DNA of 64,000 nt from Paenibacillus silvisoli. GTDB lineage: Bacteria; Bacillota; Bacilli; Paenibacillales; Paenibacillaceae. The stretch spans positions 3,888,001-3,952,000 of the forward strand of contig NZ_CP133017.1 of NCBI RefSeq assembly GCF_030866765.1, given 5' to 3'. The notes beneath the pieces were generated by a model. It had not been told where the DNA came from. It worked only from the letters and a program-made list of their open reading frames with translations, and searched no databases. Made by a program: the position numbers and the translations under genes. Of the stretch, positions 52,563 to 59,913 are shown piece after piece (position 1 is the first letter of the stretch; each line of letters begins with the position of its first letter).

Positions 52563-53344
52563 TGAACCAATTACGGGCCTGCTTTGAGGTTGAGGCGCTA
52601 AAAATAATACGATCAAAAATGCTATGGCTCACCATACTTGCGTTTATCATCGCTCCCCTTCTGCTAGGGTTTCTCATGTTCATTCAGAAAAATCCGGAAT
52701 TTTCGCGTAATGCCGGTCTGCTTGGATTGAAAGCGAACTTGGCTGGAGCTGCCGATTGGCCGGCATACTTTGGCATGCTAGCTCAAATCGTCTCCATTGG
52801 CGGCGTTATTCTTTTCGGTTTTGTCGCAGCCTGGATATTCGGCCGCGAATATACCGATCGCACTGTCAAGGATCTTCTCGCTCTGCCTGTATCCCGAACG
52901 AAGGTTGTTTTCTCGAAATTTATCGCTATCTCAATATGGTGTGCATTTCTCAGCATAGTTGTAATTGCGGTGGGACTCGCAGTTGGTGTCGCGATCGGGT
53001 TGCCGGGATGGTCCTCTGAGCTTGCAAGACATAGCGCCATCATTATTATGGGATCAGCCGCTATGAACATGCTGCTAATTACGCCCGTAGCTTTCATCGC
53101 ATGCTACGGCCGCGGTTACATGGCCCCGATGGGTTTCGTTATTGGTACGATTTTTTTGTCGCAGATTATTGGGGCTATCGGATACGGAGCCTATTTTCCT
53201 TGGTCCATTCCCGCATTTTTTAGCGGAGCTGCGGGACCGGAGAATGCCGAGCTCCGAAGTGTAAGCTATTGGATCGTAATCATCACCGGAATACTTGGTT
53301 TAAATGGTACGATTGCCTATTGGCGTTTAGCGGATCAACGGTAA
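52559..53344 (+). CDS. ABC-2 type permease
   Basis: 261 residues, six helices. Typical ABC-2 features are a cytoplasmic N-terminus followed by a long periplasmic-side loop (MFIQKNPEFSRNAGLLGLKA), the motif WIFGREYTDRTVKDLLALPV after helix 2, and a run of helices ending GTIAYWRLADQR. Forms the membrane part of the TetR-controlled exporter with the ATPase it overlaps by 4 bases. Substrate unknown; drug or antimicrobial peptide export is common in this family. No gene is visible in the 289 bases that follow. Confidence 0.88.
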   Translation: MMNQLRACFEVEALKIIRSKMLWLTILAFIIAPLLLGFLMFIQKNPEFSRNAGLLGLKANLAGAADWPAYFGMLAQIVSIGGVILFGFVAAWIFGREYTDRTVKDLLALPVSRTKVVFSKFIAISIWCAFLSIVVIAVGLAVGVAIGLPGWSSELARHSAIIIMGSAAMNMLLITPVAFIACYGRGYMAPMGFVIGTIFLSQIIGAIGYGAYFPWSIPAFFSGAAGPENAELRSVSYWIVIITGILGLNGTIAYWRLADQR

Positions 53345-53633
53345 GCTGCATTTTAACCGTTCGAGAGTTCCCTAAATTACTTGATTAGTGGTTCGATAAC
53401 TCTTATCGTAAAAGGGGAGTTCTTCACAACCGATATCACAACTCGAAGATATGGACCGGGATTGGGATGATTTCGATACTGCTTCTCCCGTCATTCATTG
53501 TTAGCTATGGTACAGGAAATAAATTTAATTGAAGTACCGGCTATAAAAGCAACCCTTTCCTGTATAAAACAGCAAGCAAAGGAAAGACCATATAAGAGAA
53601 AGGGATCCTATTAGCCGGAGGCACACCATTACA

Positions 53634-54302
53634 ATGAAAAAGAGTATTTTTGCAAGTATTCTTCTTTTGACTTTCGTAATATCGCCTACTTCCACCCTAG
53701 CTGCTCCTTCTCCAACAAAACAAACGTTTGCAAAGAAGCTTGGCATTCATCCAAATGAGATCTCAGTTTACTGGAACGATAAGTTAGGAACTCCCTCACT
53801 TCTGCATGGTTCCTTGAGCGCGCCATCGAAACATTCGCCTCAATGGATTACCTATGGGTTTCTGTTTAAACTTCGATCTGTTTACGGCTTGCGCGATCCC
53901 TATCGCGATTTACAGCTTGTGGAATTCGTACGAACATCAGATGATGATACCAATTTGACCTTGCAGCAGATGCTTTTCGAAATCCCCCTTTATGGTGCGA
54001 CGCTTTCGGTTCATATCGATCGTTGTGGCGTTGTGCGCCGTGTGGAAGGAACCATATATCCGCACATGGAACGTACCCTCTTCAATCGAGCGACACATCC
54101 GGCCGTATCGCTTAATCAAGCCAAAAAAATAGCCTCACGGCAGCTTGTCGGCAAAGATGCTTATGTACAGGATGCTACGCTTTATTATTATCCTCTTCGC
54201 TCAGGAACGCAGCTTATTTATGAGGTTACGTCTCGAGCCGCAGGCTCGGAGTCAATTTTTCGTACAAAGGTGCATGCTTTAATGGGCCATGTAATTCCGT
54301 AA
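53634..54302 (+). CDS. stand-alone thermolysin-type propeptide (FTP/PepSY) protein, secreted
   Basis: 222 residues. A Sec signal peptide (KKSIFASILLLTFVISPTST, cleavage expected after L-A-A) is followed by the FTP region normally found before M4 metalloproteases (FLFKLRSVYGLRDPYRDLQL, FEIPLYGATLSVHIDRCGVV) and a PepSY-like segment (VSLNQAKKIASRQLVGKD, YYYPLRSGTQLIYEVTSRAA). No HExxH or catalytic domain follows: the gene ends at 54302 and a strong terminator begins 10 bases later. Free propeptides can inhibit or fold proteases encoded elsewhere. The alternative is a truncated protease gene. ATG after CCGGAGG (12 bases). Confidence 0.75.
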   Translation: MKKSIFASILLLTFVISPTSTLAAPSPTKQTFAKKLGIHPNEISVYWNDKLGTPSLLHGSLSAPSKHSPQWITYGFLFKLRSVYGLRDPYRDLQLVEFVRTSDDDTNLTLQQMLFEIPLYGATLSVHIDRCGVVRRVEGTIYPHMERTLFNRATHPAVSLNQAKKIASRQLVGKDAYVQDATLYYYPLRSGTQLIYEVTSRAAGSESIFRTKVHALMGHVIP

Positions 54303-54312
54303 TCTTCACACC

Positions 54313-54360
54313 AAATAAAATAGCCTTAATCATGTTAACATGATTAAGGCTATTTTATTT
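54313..54360. terminator. 48-base perfect palindrome, bidirectional terminator
   Basis: Two 24-base perfect arms meet at GTTAAC without a loop; outer parts are AAATAAAATAGCC and its complement, so T-rich tracts exist on both strands. It separates converging genes at 54302 and 54375. Confidence 0.8.
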
Positions 54361-54374
54361 ACAACTAGTTCATA

Positions 54375-54656
54375 TCATTTATTCCATTCCAACCGCACAA
54401 GCAATTGAGCTTTAAACAACTCCGTCAGGAAATCCGCGTAATGCTCTTGTCGAACGATCACTTTATATTCATGATTCGGGTATGCGTAGAATAGAACGTC
54501 CGTATAATCCTTATTTTGATCGAAATAATGCCATACTTCTCTAATGCGATCCACATATGGCTTCTCCTGATGAAGTTGAATTTGGAACTCAATATCGAGC
54601 CCATCGGGGGTCTCCTTTATATCCAATACCTTATTATCAAATTGATAGCTGAGCAT
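54375..54656 (-). CDS. hypothetical protein downstream of the NhaD-like transporter
   Basis: 93 residues, soluble, alternating beta-strands and helices: LDIKETPDGLDIEFQIQLHQ, then VWHYFDQNKDYTDVLFYAYP, YKVIVRQEHYADFLTELFKA. Not recognised. Its GGAGGG ribosome site and 16-base gap after the 54673-55953 gene make it part of that operon. Function unknown. Confidence 0.68.
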   Translation of the reverse strand: MLSYQFDNKVLDIKETPDGLDIEFQIQLHQEKPYVDRIREVWHYFDQNKDYTDVLFYAYPNHEYKVIVRQEHYADFLTELFKAQLLVRLEWNK

Positions 54657-54672
54657 TGCAGCCCTCCGTTCA

Positions 54673-55953
54673 TTAAGTTAGGTAGCGGAAATAAATATAC
54701 ACGCTTGATAATACGATCGATAACAACATTAAAGGGAAACCGAATTTTAAATAGGATATGAAACGAATGGGATGGCCTTCCTTGCCGGAAAGACCCGCTA
54801 CGATTAAGTTTGCGCTAGCGCCGATCAAGGAACCATTTCCGCCCAAACATGCGCCTAATGCTAAACTCCACCATAAAGGCTCTAAATTCGTTACCCCCAT
54901 TTGCCCCATCTCTTGAATCATGGGAATCATCGTGGCCACGAATGGAATGTTATCAAGAAAAGCGGAAGCAATGGCGCTTAGCCAGAGAATAAGCATGGAC
55001 GTAGCCAGCACGTCTCCGCCCGTCCACTCAATCGCGCGTGCTGCCAATTCTGCAATGACGCCGGTTTCGACAAGTCCGGACACTAGCACGAATAGCCCAA
55101 CGAAGAAAAAGATCGTTGTCCATTCCACGCGAGTAAAGGCTTCTTCCATTGTATGCTCCCCTGTCATCAGAAGAAGCAAAAAGGCACCGACCAAGGCAAC
55201 GGTTGCAGACTCCAAATGCAGCGTCTGATGCAGGAAAAAGCCGATAATCGTCAATCCCAGCATCAGTAAGCATTTGCGAAGCAGCTTGTGATCCGAAATG
55301 AGCTGCGAGGTATCCATGAGGAGGAGACTTTGTTTCAATTCGGGCGTCGTCTTGATTTGTTTTCTGAACATCAATACGAATAGCGGAATATAAGCAATCA
55401 TGATGATACCCGAGATTGGCGCCAAATTCTCGATAAACGCCATGAACGTTAATTCTTTTACCGCGCTGCCGATCATGATGTTCGGAGGGTCCCCGATCAA
55501 CGTAGCCGTTCCTCCTACATTGGCGGCAATGATTTGTGTAAATAGGAACGGAACCGGATTCACCTGTAGTTGTCTCGTGATGCTAAACGTTACCGGGACG
55601 ATAAGCAGGACAGTTGTAACGTTATCCAAGAATGCGGACCCAATCGCAGTAATCAACGCTAACGCAATGAGGATTCGTATCGGATCTCCCTTTACCTTCT
55701 TGGCAGCCCAAACCGCGATATATTTGAATAGTCCCGTTTCGGCCGTAATGCTTACGATAATCATCATCCCGATTAAGAGGCCTAACGTATTGAAATCAAT
55801 ATGGTGCAATGCCGTCTCCTGATTCACAATTCCGAAGACTAGCATTAAACCGCCGCCAAGCATAGCAACGATCGTGCGGTGTATTTTCTCGGAGATAATT
55901 AAAGCATAGATAACTAAAAAAATGCCGATGGCCCAATAAGCTTGTTCTTCCAT
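54673..55953 (-). CDS. ArsB/NhaD-superfamily ion transporter
   Basis: About 426 residues, eleven to twelve helices. Two inverted-repeat signatures of the ion-transporter superfamily are present: GTATLIGDPPNIMIGSAV in the first half, and GNGSLIGASANLIVAGLSG in the second; SAFLDNVTTVLLIVP and SAFLDNIPFVATMIP carry the paired D-N sites. NhaD-type members exchange Na+ for H+; ArsB-type extrude arsenite. With an NhaP-like gene directly upstream (46-base gap) and no ars genes, Na+/H+ exchange is favoured. ATG at 55953 after AGGAGGAATT. Confidence 0.84.
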   Translation of the reverse strand: MEEQAYWAIGIFLVIYALIISEKIHRTIVAMLGGGLMLVFGIVNQETALHHIDFNTLGLLIGMMIIVSITAETGLFKYIAVWAAKKVKGDPIRILIALALITAIGSAFLDNVTTVLLIVPVTFSITRQLQVNPVPFLFTQIIAANVGGTATLIGDPPNIMIGSAVKELTFMAFIENLAPISGIIMIAYIPLFVLMFRKQIKTTPELKQSLLLMDTSQLISDHKLLRKCLLMLGLTIIGFFLHQTLHLESATVALVGAFLLLLMTGEHTMEEAFTRVEWTTIFFFVGLFVLVSGLVETGVIAELAARAIEWTGGDVLATSMLILWLSAIASAFLDNIPFVATMIPMIQEMGQMGVTNLEPLWWSLALGACLGGNGSLIGASANLIVAGLSGKEGHPIRFISYLKFGFPLMLLSIVLSSVYIYFRYLT

Positions 55954-55998
55954 AATTCCTCCTGTTAGTTGGTATTTCGTTGTTATTCCCGTTTTCAA

Positions 55999-57237
55999 TT
56001 ATTCTAAAGCGTTATTCTTGCTTTTTTCGCTAAGGCCCAATCTTAGGACAAGCGGTTTTATCGTTAGTCCTTGAACGAGCAGCGAGAATAACACAACACT
56101 AAACGTCAATACGAGTACATCATCCCTTCCCTCAAAGGATGAGGGGATACTTAGGGCCAGCGCAATGGACAGGCTGCCTTTTAAGCCTCCCCAGTTGAGC
56201 ACTGCCTTCCATGATCCCGGGAAGTTGCGTAACAAGGCTACACTGGCATATAAAGCCAGCGTTCTGCTTATTAGCACAATCAGGATCGCTGCGCCGATGA
56301 TAAACCATTTGTCCGAAAAATCGATCTCTTTTATTTCAAGACCGATCATCAAGAAAATAAGCGAGTTTGCGACCAGTGTAATGACATCCCAGAAGGAATG
56401 GATATTCATTTGAGTTCGTTCGGACATGCCAACCTTTGCCCCATAACTGCCGAAGATCAGCCCTCCGACTACGACAGCGATTACTCCGGATACATGGAAA
56501 TGCTCTGCGATAAAGAAACTACCGAAGAACAGAAGCATAGAAAACGCGATTTCAAGCGGATAATCATCGTAAATCCGGATGATTTGAGAGAACAGATACC
56601 CCAGTATAGCGCCGATAGCAATACCGCCAAGCGTAAATTTAACGAATAGCCATAGACCGCTGCCAATACCTGCCCAACCCATTTCTAAGTAGGAAAGTAA
56701 ATAGACCGATGAAATCTGGAACAAGACGACTGCAATGCCGTCATTAAACAAGGATTCGCCTTCAATAACGGTGACTACGGATTTAGGCACGCCTAATGAT
56801 TTGAAAATCGAAATTACGCTGATCGGATCCGTAGCGCTCATAAGCGAGGCAAACGTGAACGCAACAATTAACGGCAATCCTAAGAGATAGTAAGCTGAGA
56901 GGGCAATGATCAGGAATGTGAGCAGCGTTCCTCCGAACGCCAGCGCGAGCACGGGTTTGCTATGTTCCCTCAAGTGCGAAAATGGCAGTTTGAGCGTAGC
57001 GTCACCAAGCAGAATCGGCAAAAATAATGAAATAATGATCGCCTGGAATACATGTGATTGCGTGATATACGCTTCTGCATCTTCCAGCATGGGGATTTGA
57101 GTAATGCCTAGCAGCAAACCAACGATAACAAGCGCAATCGAATAAGGTTGGTTTAATTTTTTGGCAATCGCAATGACAACCATCGAAACAGCCAGAAGTA
57201 TTAGCAATTGAATAAACGTTTCATTGAACTCATGCAA
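55999..57237 (-). CDS. CPA1-family Na+/H+ (or K+/H+) antiporter, NhaP-like
   Basis: About 412 residues. The CPA1 core motif is FTFASLMSATDPISVISIFK, with the N-D site GESLFNDGIAVVLFQIS; later helices include VVVGGLIFGSYGAKVG, LIFLMIGLEIKEIDF and NWGGLKGSLSIALALSIP. It exports Na+ or K+ for H+ in salt and alkali stress. The frame is open to 57357, but GGAGGGGTGATTCAA-TTG (start at 57237, MHEFNETFIQ) fits. The 120-base leader contains a terminator-like hairpin. Followed by the NhaD-like gene in one operon. Confidence 0.88.
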   Translation of the reverse strand: MHEFNETFIQLLILLAVSMVVIAIAKKLNQPYSIALVIVGLLLGITQIPMLEDAEAYITQSHVFQAIIISLFLPILLGDATLKLPFSHLREHSKPVLALAFGGTLLTFLIIALSAYYLLGLPLIVAFTFASLMSATDPISVISIFKSLGVPKSVVTVIEGESLFNDGIAVVLFQISSVYLLSYLEMGWAGIGSGLWLFVKFTLGGIAIGAILGYLFSQIIRIYDDYPLEIAFSMLLFFGSFFIAEHFHVSGVIAVVVGGLIFGSYGAKVGMSERTQMNIHSFWDVITLVANSLIFLMIGLEIKEIDFSDKWFIIGAAILIVLISRTLALYASVALLRNFPGSWKAVLNWGGLKGSLSIALALSIPSSFEGRDDVLVLTFSVVLFSLLVQGLTIKPLVLRLGLSEKSKNNALE

Positions 57238-57298
57238 TTGAATCACCCCTCCATTCTCTCTTAGCATCACCAAAAGATGGTAATAAAATAAACAAAAA

Positions 57299-57319
57299 GA
57301 GCCCGCTGTTGGCAGGCTC
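57299..57319 (-). terminator. terminator-like hairpin in the 5' leader of the NhaP-like gene
   Basis: GAGCCtGC-CAACA-GCgGGCTC on the minus strand followed by TTTTTGTTTATTTT, some 60 bases before the start codon. Could be an attenuator; I see no known riboswitch core upstream of it. Confidence 0.55.
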
Positions 57320-57499
57320 CTCCACGTAAACAATATAAGCTTTTCTTCAATGATCATACATGAGACGGGTGATTTTGTAAACTATTTCGATCGATGAACT
57401 CCATATTTCAACCTCAAATCCTATTTGTTCCATTAAACAGCTTATCGGTACAAACCATCAGATTTCAAACGAGTATTTTCTCCTCTTGAATTGGGAAAG

Positions 57500-57722
57500 G
57501 CGAAGATGAGCCGAAAGACGAACAAACAGTTCAGGAGCAATTAGCTGAAAAAGCGAGGTTTTATTATACTTACATCGTAATGTAGAACGGGGAGAAAACA
57601 ACATTTCTCTACTCAATCTTCAGAAAATTGCAGTTGCATTAAAGGTCGGCATCCATGTTCTTTTTACGTATACAAATCAGATGACCATTCTGTTCTCAAT
57701 AATTATGACATCACACACCTAA
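57500..57722 (+). pseudogene. frameshifted XRE-family regulator fragment
   Basis: QEQLAEKARFYYTYI (57532-57576) continues, after loss of one base in the following codon, in another frame as NVERGENNISLLNLQKIAVA then LKVGIHVLFTY (from 57579), together a classic XRE helix-turn-helix. Frames end at 57722. The N-terminal helix and start are degraded. Marks the right border of the island. Confidence 0.78.
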
Positions 57723-57755
57723 ATGACGCTTTTTTTCATGCGTATAATTATTGCT

Positions 57756-57836
57756 TTGACAGGCAGAGTAATATGTGATAAATTTACTCCATCAGATAGA
57801 ACTATATCAGATAGAGTACTATGTGGCAGAGTAATA
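57756..57836 (+). promoter_or_regulatory. promoter and repeat-rich operator region of the padR operon
   Basis: TTGACA (57756-57761), 17-base spacer, TAAATT (57779-57784). Around it GGCAGAGTAATA occurs twice (57762-57773 and 57825-57836), and ATCAGATAGA twice (57791 and 57806, 15 bases apart). Placement over and just after the promoter suggests PadR autoregulation. Confidence 0.6.
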
Positions 57837-57872
57837 AAACGGAACATTTTTTAACGTACAGGAGGACCACGC

Positions 57873-58199
57873 ATGATTCGAAGTGATATCATTCGCGGAC
57901 ATCTCGACGCCATCATCCTGCGGCTCATCTACGAGGAAGACCGCTATGGCTACGAGATTTCCAAAGAGATCAGCTTGCGGACCCAGGATCGCTTTCAAAT
58001 CAAGGAAGCGACCTTGTACGCTGTCTTGCAACGGCTGGAACGCATGGAGCTGATTGAATCCTACATGGGCGACATTTCGCACGGCAGCAAGAGGCGTTAC
58101 TACAAAATTACGAAGCTCGGCAAGGCGTATTTGAAGGAAACGGTTGAGGAATGGCACGAAATCAAAGAGATCGTCAATATTTTCATGGAGGGGTTATAA
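57873..58199 (+). CDS. PadR-family transcriptional regulator
   Basis: 108 residues: a winged helix (SDIIRGHLDAIILRLIYEED, YGYEISKEISLRT, IKEATLYAVLQRLERMELIE, GSKRRYYKITKLGKAYLKE) and a short C-terminal helix, subfamily 2. AGGAGG lies 7 bases before the ATG. It is followed after one base by a HAAS-type protein gene, a frequent pairing in Firmicutes, and controls that operon through the repeats upstream. Confidence 0.92.
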   Translation: MIRSDIIRGHLDAIILRLIYEEDRYGYEISKEISLRTQDRFQIKEATLYAVLQRLERMELIESYMGDISHGSKRRYYKITKLGKAYLKETVEEWHEIKEIVNIFMEGL

Positions 58200-58200
58200 G

Positions 58201-58617
58201 ATGAAGAAGATTCGCGAGCATGTTGAGGAATGGTTCGACGATATCGAGGAGAGCGAGCAGAAGCAGGCGATCCAGGAGGAAATTACGCAGAACCTGGAAG
58301 AGAAAGTGATGGACCTGATGCGCCGCGGCAAATCCGAAGAAGACGCGATTAACAAGACGATCGTGGAATTCGGCGACATCGCCGACATTAAACAGGAGCT
58401 TGGCGTGAAGCTGAACGGCTACGACGGCCGCGCCGCCAAGCGGCGGAAGTTCGCTCTGCACCTCGGGTTTTCGATTTGGGGCTTCTCGTTAATTGTCGCT
58501 CTCGTCGTGTTCGTTAATCTCTACTACACGCCAGGCACGATCTGGTTCGTGTACCCGACCTTTGCCGTAGCTTGGTGGCCGCTTGCGATGTTCTACAAGT
58601 GGCTCGGCTGGAAGTAA
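58201..58617 (+). CDS. HAAS-type domain protein with C-terminal two-TM W-P-W-W-P unit
   Basis: About 138 residues. Residues 1-70 are a helical domain (IREHVEEWFDDIEESEQKQA, IVEFGDIADIKQELG) of the DUF1700/HAAS type that accompanies PadR genes. A basic linker (RAAKRRKF) is followed by two helices ending TPGTIWFVYPTFAVAWWPLAM, the same unit that is repeated four times in the next gene. Starts 1 base after the padR stop. Probably a membrane-bound partner of the following protein. Confidence 0.75.
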   Translation: MKKIREHVEEWFDDIEESEQKQAIQEEITQNLEEKVMDLMRRGKSEEDAINKTIVEFGDIADIKQELGVKLNGYDGRAAKRRKFALHLGFSIWGFSLIVALVVFVNLYYTPGTIWFVYPTFAVAWWPLAMFYKWLGWK

Positions 58618-58629
58618 GGAGGCGGCGAG

Positions 58630-59262
58630 ATGAGAAATCCCCGCGTAGCTTTCGCCGTGATGGGCAGCGCGATGAGCGTCGTGTTTCTGCTGCTCGTCAA
58701 TCAGTTGACGTCGCCCGATTATTTCTGGTTCATCCACCCCGCTTTCGCGCTGATCCAATGGCCGATCGCGATGTATTTCGCCGCTTCGGGGAGAATCAAG
58801 CCCTATTCGGCCATTACCAGCCTGTTGATCATCCTGTACTTATTTATGGAAAATATGTCTCATAGTCCTGGTCATCCCTGGTTCCTGTATCCGGCGCTCG
58901 CGATTATTTGGTGGCCGATCCTGATGTATGCCGGGCGGTTCGCCGGCACGCTGCGCATGGCGCTGACCGGCAGCTTCTTCATTATCGTGTCGTACGGCCT
59001 GCTGAATCTGCTGTACTCGCCTTCATTCCCTTGGGTCATCTTCCCCGCCTATGCCTCGCTCTGGTGGCCGATGTCCATCTATTTCAACCGCAGCCGAAAA
59101 TGGTTCGAGTTCGCCCTTTGCGGCTCGCTCCTTACGTGCGCGTTGTTCATCACGCTGAACGCAGCCTCGTCGCCTGATCATATTTGGGCCATCTATCCGA
59201 TCTTCGCCGTCATTTGGTGGCCGCTTAGCATGCACTACTACGCGAAACGCCCGCCGGTTTGA
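58630..59262 (+). CDS. membrane protein of four tandem two-TM W-P-W-W-P repeats
   Basis: 210 residues, about eight helices arranged as four units of ~50 residues. Each ends in S-P-x-x-x-W-x-x-x-P-x-x-A-x-x-W-W-P-x-x-M-Y: SPDYFWFIHPAFALIQWPIA (Q-W in unit 1), SPGHPWFLYPALAIIWWPIL, SPSFPWVIFPAYASLWWPMS and SPDHIWAIYPIFAVIWWPLS. The same unit is found once in the upstream gene. The conserved Ser-Pro, Trp and Trp-Trp-Pro residues lie at one face of the membrane. AAGGAGG precedes the ATG. Function unknown. Confidence 0.75.
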   Translation: MRNPRVAFAVMGSAMSVVFLLLVNQLTSPDYFWFIHPAFALIQWPIAMYFAASGRIKPYSAITSLLIILYLFMENMSHSPGHPWFLYPALAIIWWPILMYAGRFAGTLRMALTGSFFIIVSYGLLNLLYSPSFPWVIFPAYASLWWPMSIYFNRSRKWFEFALCGSLLTCALFITLNAASSPDHIWAIYPIFAVIWWPLSMHYYAKRPPV

Positions 59263-59317
59263 TCGCCTCGCGGGATGGATGCTACAATAAGAGCAAAAAA
59301 ACAAACGGAGAACTTAT

Positions 59318-59854
59318 ATGGCATCCTACATCATGAAATCGAATCAAGCAAACGAACGCATTCACGTCGTTCAAGCAACGGCAGCCGACGCGCCTGCCGT
59401 CATGGACTTACTCGTAGGCGCGGCCAAGTGGCTGCGGAGCAAAGGCTCCACTCAATGGAGCGCGCTGCTGTCCGGCGATGATCACCATAACGTAGTCGGC
59501 CATATCGATAAAGGCGAGCTCTTCATGTTCAAGGACGGCGAGACGCTTGCCGGCATCGTCCTCCTCATGCTAGTGCCCGGTGACTGGGATCACGGACTGT
59601 GGGGCCCGGATGGCCATGAACCGGTCGTCTACCTGCACCGCCTCGCCATTAACCGCAATTATGCAGGACAAGGGCTCGGCGAGGACATCGTCAAATGGGC
59701 CGAGGAAGGCATTCGCTTCCCGGGCAAGGACCGGATCCGCCTCGACTGCATCGCGAACAACGAGAAGCTGAACGCATTTTACAGCGGTCTTGGCTATGCG
59801 TTCAAAGGCACCTCGCCAAGCGGGTTCTGCTTGTACGAGAAATTTTACAACTAA
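59318..59854 (+). CDS. GNAT-family N-acetyltransferase
   Basis: 178 residues. Fold landmarks are HVVQATAADAPAVMDLLVG at strand 1, ELFMFKDGETLAGIVLLMLV at strands 2-4, YLHRLAINRNYAGQGLGEDI with the acetyl-CoA-binding Q-G-L-G loop, and RLDCIANNEKLNAFYSGLGY at the C-terminus. The substrate cannot be predicted. The ATG follows ACGGAGAACTTAT. It is monocistronic, with its own terminator. Confidence 0.9.
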   Translation: MASYIMKSNQANERIHVVQATAADAPAVMDLLVGAAKWLRSKGSTQWSALLSGDDHHNVVGHIDKGELFMFKDGETLAGIVLLMLVPGDWDHGLWGPDGHEPVVYLHRLAINRNYAGQGLGEDIVKWAEEGIRFPGKDRIRLDCIANNEKLNAFYSGLGYAFKGTSPSGFCLYEKFYN

Positions 59855-59860
59855 ACCATA

Positions 59861-59911
59861 AAGGGGCAGCCCTCGACGCCAATGATGACGTGCGGTGCTG
59901 CCCCTTTTTTT
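59861..59911. terminator. terminator between converging GNAT and M29 peptidase genes
   Basis: AAGGGGCAGC (59861-59870) pairs with GCTGCCCCTT (59897-59906), followed by a run of T on the plus strand. Confidence 0.88.
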
Positions 59912-59913
59912 GT

